From Clostridia bacterium (GTDB lineage: Bacteria; Bacillota; Clostridia; Oscillospirales; Acutalibacteraceae): a stretch of 64,000 nt of DNA. The notes under the pieces were generated by a model, which was given only the letters and a program-made list of their open reading frames with translations, was not told the DNA's origin and did not search any database. Positions within the stretch are counted from its first letter, which is position 1, and each line of letters opens with the position of its first letter. Positions 61,608-64,000 of this stretch are shown one piece after another. The DNA lies in contig JAGASD010000004.1 of NCBI GenBank assembly GCA_017621885.1, positions 40,165 through 104,164 on the forward strand, read 5' to 3'. A program made the position numbers and the translations under genes.

Positions 61608-63815
61608 GTGAAGCAGGATTTTTATTTTAAGAAAGCCCTTTGGATTGGTGCAGATAAAAGAACAACGGAAGCCTTCTCGGTTCTCAGGGGACATTTTAAA
61701 GCGGCTGATGCCGAAAAGGTTACTTTGCGCGTGCTCGGTCTCGGTTTTTTTAAGTGCTATATTAACGGAAAATGCATAAATCCCGATACGTTTTTGCCCT
61801 TGTCGTCAGATTATGAAAACACCTGCGACCCTGTGGATGAGGTGATTTCCGCACACAGAATTTACGTTCCCGAGTTCGATATTACTCCGTTTGTTGAAAA
61901 TGGTGAAAATGTTATCGCGGTGCATTACGGCGGTGGCTGGTATTGCTTTGAAAACAGAGCTTTCGGACTGCCTAAAGCCATTTACTGTATTTCTGTTGAG
62001 AATGAAACGGGTGTGACGGATTTCGTTTCGGATGAAAACTGCAAAATCGGTAAAAGCTTTGTAACAGATTACCGCTTTACCTATCGTGAAAATCGCGATT
62101 ACTCCGTTTGGGAGGATTGCTTAGGTAAGGATTTTGATGATTCCGGGTGGAAAAACGCAGTTGTTACCGAACAGCTTGAAACCGACTATTGCTCCACAGC
62201 TTGTCCTGCAGATGCACTTATTGAATCTCTTGTTCCTGAAAAAATCGGTAAGGGTGAAGAGGGTGTGGTTTACGATTGCCTGAAAAACACAACGGGATAT
62301 CCAGTGCTTAAAATCAACGCTCCCGAGGGTGAAAGCGTTAAGGTTGTTTTCTCTGAAGAAATTATGCCCGACGGTAAAATCGACAAAGAGCATTGGCAGG
62401 GTCAGGAATGCACAATTATTTCCGACGGTAAGGGCAGAATTGTTCAGCCTGATTTTACCTGGTACGGCTTCAGATGCTTTGAGGTTATTGGTGATGCACA
62501 GGTTATTGAGGTTAAGGTTATTCATTCGGACGTTGCAGTAAATTCGACCTTTGAATGCAGTAACGAAACCCTTAATTGGATTTATAATACCTTTATTCAC
62601 ACAATGCTTTGCAATATGCACACGGGTCATCCGTCCGATTGCCCCCACCTTGAAAGACGCGGTTACACAGGTGACGGTCAGCTTACAACTCACGCTGTTT
62701 TTACCGTGTTGGATGCTCGTGAGCTTTATGAAAAATGGCTTCAGGATATTGCGGACGGTCAGGATGCATTAAGCGGTCATATTCAGTACACGGCACCCTA
62801 TATTCAAAGCGGCGGCGGTCCCGGTGGTTGGGGCAGTGCAATCGTTGAGGTGCCGTATCAATTCTATAAGCATTTCGGGAATACGGCTCTTCTTGAAAAA
62901 TACTACCATAATATGCGCCGTTATATTGATTACCTTGAGGAGCATTCTGAATTTGGTCTTGTTACAAGTGACAAGGCGGGGGAATGGTGCCTTGGTGATT
63001 GGTGCGGACCTAACATTTTATACCCCGATAAAGACATTACATCACACAATCAGCAGGTGGTTTTGCCTGCGGCGATGGTGAATACATATTTTATGGTGAA
63101 ATCTCTTGAAAAAATGCGTCATATTGCACGATTGATAGATAAAACAGAAGATATTGCAGAGTATGAAGCGAAAATCGCGCTTCGTAAAAATGCCGTCACA
63201 GGCGCTTATTTCAACGCCTTTGACGATAACTTTATTATGAATATTCAGGGCGCAAACGCATTCGGTGTTGATATTGGTCTCGGCAATGAAAATACGTATA
63301 AAAACCTTGTTAGCTATTATGAAAAATTAGGTCATTTTGATACGGGTATTTTTGCCACGGATATACTTATACGCACGCTTTTTGAAAAGGGTGACGCGGA
63401 ATTAGCCGTAAAGCTTCTGACAAACAACGGTGAGCAGGGCTATGAGCATTGGCGCGTAAACGGTGCCACAACCTTCCACGAATATTGGGACAGTAACCGA
63501 AGCCGCTCACATAATCACCCCATGTTCGGTGCGCCCGTCGCATATTTCTTCGAGTATCTTCTCGGTATAAGACAGCCAAAGGATTGCGGCGGTTATAACG
63601 AGCTTATTATTGCTCCCGAATGTATTGAAAAATTCGGATATATGAACGGCAGTATGATGATACCTGCAGGTAAAGTGGCTGTGAGTTATGTAAATAAAGA
63701 CGGAATAACCGAATTTACCGTTGAAATTCCCGAGGGCGTGAATGCGGAGTTTGTATATAAAGATAATCGTTTTCCGCTTGTGTCGGGGGGTAATAATTTT
63801 TTAATTAGGAATTAG
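61608..63815 (+). CDS. Glycoside hydrolase family 78-like alpha-L-rhamnosidase
   Basis: A 735-residue enzyme without a signal peptide, so probably cytoplasmic. A beta-rich N-terminal half (YINGKCINPDTFLPLSSDYE resembles the family's carbohydrate-binding domain) is followed by an (alpha/alpha)6 barrel. HPSDCPHLERRGYTGDGQL (about 360-378) matches the GH78 DCP..E..GWTGD motif with the general-acid Glu, and GATTFHEYWDS (about 625) holds the second acid-region Glu. The C-terminal beta domain ends about residue 731; the last codons and the TAG lie in a TTAGGAAT repeat. The start is GTG 61608 (AAGGAG 9 bp before it). Rhamnose or a related deoxyhexose glycoside is the expected substrate. Confidence 0.82.
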   Translation: MKQDFYFKKALWIGADKRTTEAFSVLRGHFKAADAEKVTLRVLGLGFFKCYINGKCINPDTFLPLSSDYENTCDPVDEVISAHRIYVPEFDITPFVENGENVIAVHYGGGWYCFENRAFGLPKAIYCISVENETGVTDFVSDENCKIGKSFVTDYRFTYRENRDYSVWEDCLGKDFDDSGWKNAVVTEQLETDYCSTACPADALIESLVPEKIGKGEEGVVYDCLKNTTGYPVLKINAPEGESVKVVFSEEIMPDGKIDKEHWQGQECTIISDGKGRIVQPDFTWYGFRCFEVIGDAQVIEVKVIHSDVAVNSTFECSNETLNWIYNTFIHTMLCNMHTGHPSDCPHLERRGYTGDGQLTTHAVFTVLDARELYEKWLQDIADGQDALSGHIQYTAPYIQSGGGPGGWGSAIVEVPYQFYKHFGNTALLEKYYHNMRRYIDYLEEHSEFGLVTSDKAGEWCLGDWCGPNILYPDKDITSHNQQVVLPAAMVNTYFMVKSLEKMRHIARLIDKTEDIAEYEAKIALRKNAVTGAYFNAFDDNFIMNIQGANAFGVDIGLGNENTYKNLVSYYEKLGHFDTGIFATDILIRTLFEKGDAELAVKLLTNNGEQGYEHWRVNGATTFHEYWDSNRSRSHNHPMFGAPVAYFFEYLLGIRQPKDCGGYNELIIAPECIEKFGYMNGSMMIPAGKVAVSYVNKDGITEFTVEIPEGVNAEFVYKDNRFPLVSGGNNFLIRN

Positions 63816-63870
63816 GAATGAGGAATTAGGAATTTCGGAACTGCGTTGCGATTATAAATTGCGTTGCTGA
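63800..63870. repeat. Dispersed repeat of the TTAGGAAT family
   Basis: taattaggaattaggaatga then ggaattaggaatttcgg and gttgcgattataaattgcg. The first part and the gcg..gattataa centre resemble the repeat after trpS at 49718-49823. It begins inside the 3' end of the rhamnosidase gene. Confidence 0.65.
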
Positions 63871-63877
63871 GAACAAT

Positions 63878-64000
63878 AGTAGGGTACGCATCCATGCGTA
63901 CCGCCCGAAAACGATAACACAGTAGGGTACGCATCTATGCGTACCGCCCGAAAACGATAACACAGTAGCGGTACGCATCTATGCGTACCGCCCGATAAAA
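63878..64000. repeat. Tandem 43-bp REP-like palindromic repeats at the window edge
   Basis: Three units start at 63878, 63921 and 63964 (period exactly 43). Each holds GGTACGCAT-ct-ATGCGTACC (or a one-base variant), a near-perfect palindrome, then GCCCGAAAACGATAACACA. The third unit is cut by the window end, so the array may continue. The layout is related to the units at 4053 and 4516. Confidence 0.85.

Noticed and set aside
63878-64000. Regular repeats at the window end as a possible CRISPR array
   Set aside because: The units are contiguous 43-bp tandem copies without unique spacers, and no cas gene is near.

Overview
The window looks like a chromosomal segment of a Gram-positive anaerobe of the class Clostridia (Bacillota), probably an uncultured gut or rumen lineage near Oscillospirales. 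The grounds are a division and cell-wall cluster in Firmicutes order with a spore-type class B PBP, a SpoIIE phosphatase, the DNPR signature of a meso-diaminopimelate-adding MurE, a V-type ATPase, formate-tetrahydrofolate ligase, plant-polysaccharide enzymes (GH78-like and GH28-like), and sigma-A promoters spaced 16-18 bp. The lineage is inferred from gene content; no rRNA gene is present.

Layout. 1-1806 (minus): an MBOAT O-acyltransferase and a partner gene cut by the window edge. 2053-3756: an Fe-S scaffold protein and a GGGtGRT protein, an operon of unknown function. 3830-4780: no genes, but nested-palindrome repeats. 4829-8097: a secreted beta-helix protein, a solitary PduL and two XRE regulators with Spo0A-box-like sites. 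8326-11086: pncB coupled to an unrecognised protein that may have a condensation-domain-like fold. 11263-25746: the dcw cluster mraZ-rsmH-ftsL-pbp-murE-murF-mraY-ftsW-murG-murA-ftsQ-ftsZ, with no murD. 25825-29248: polysaccharide deacetylase, APC permease, C_GCAxxG_C_C protein and GtrA. 29386-31775 (minus): an ECF-like sigma factor with a large C-terminal extension, two decayed four-helix-bundle gene fragments and tRNA-Arg(CCT). 31958-37860: a DUF436 protein, a small acidic protein, spoIIE and clpC.

38096-42856 is the most unusual part. A 5'-truncated RHS/YD-repeat gene ends in a probable AHH-type HNH nuclease toxin and overlaps by 4 bp a beta-propeller-like candidate immunity gene. After a second copy of a ~230-bp repeat comes a 43-codon toxin-like tail that overlaps, in the same ATGA manner, a membrane protein gene that is probably a second immunity gene. 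This reads as two polymorphic-toxin cassettes, both cut at their 5' side by the same repeat.

43027-43890 holds a second nested-palindrome element. 43977-49668 encodes a secreted LRR/Fn3-like protein, a small unknown protein, fhs and trpS. 49879-52811 (minus) has rpsT, inorganic pyrophosphatase, a DUF2752 protein and two zinc-ribbon membrane paralogues. Initiator tRNA-Met, with one extra base in its T arm, and nadE follow. 54049-61290 (minus) is a V-type ATPase operon of the E-DUF2764-A-B-D-I-K kind, behind a strong promoter and a terminator-like leader hairpin. The window closes with a GH78-like rhamnosidase whose last codons and stop lie in a dispersed repeat, then a 43-bp tandem palindromic repeat.

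Many start codons were moved from the longest open frame to the codon with a well-spaced ribosome binding site; these cases are noted. Family assignments come from reading motifs by eye, without database searches.
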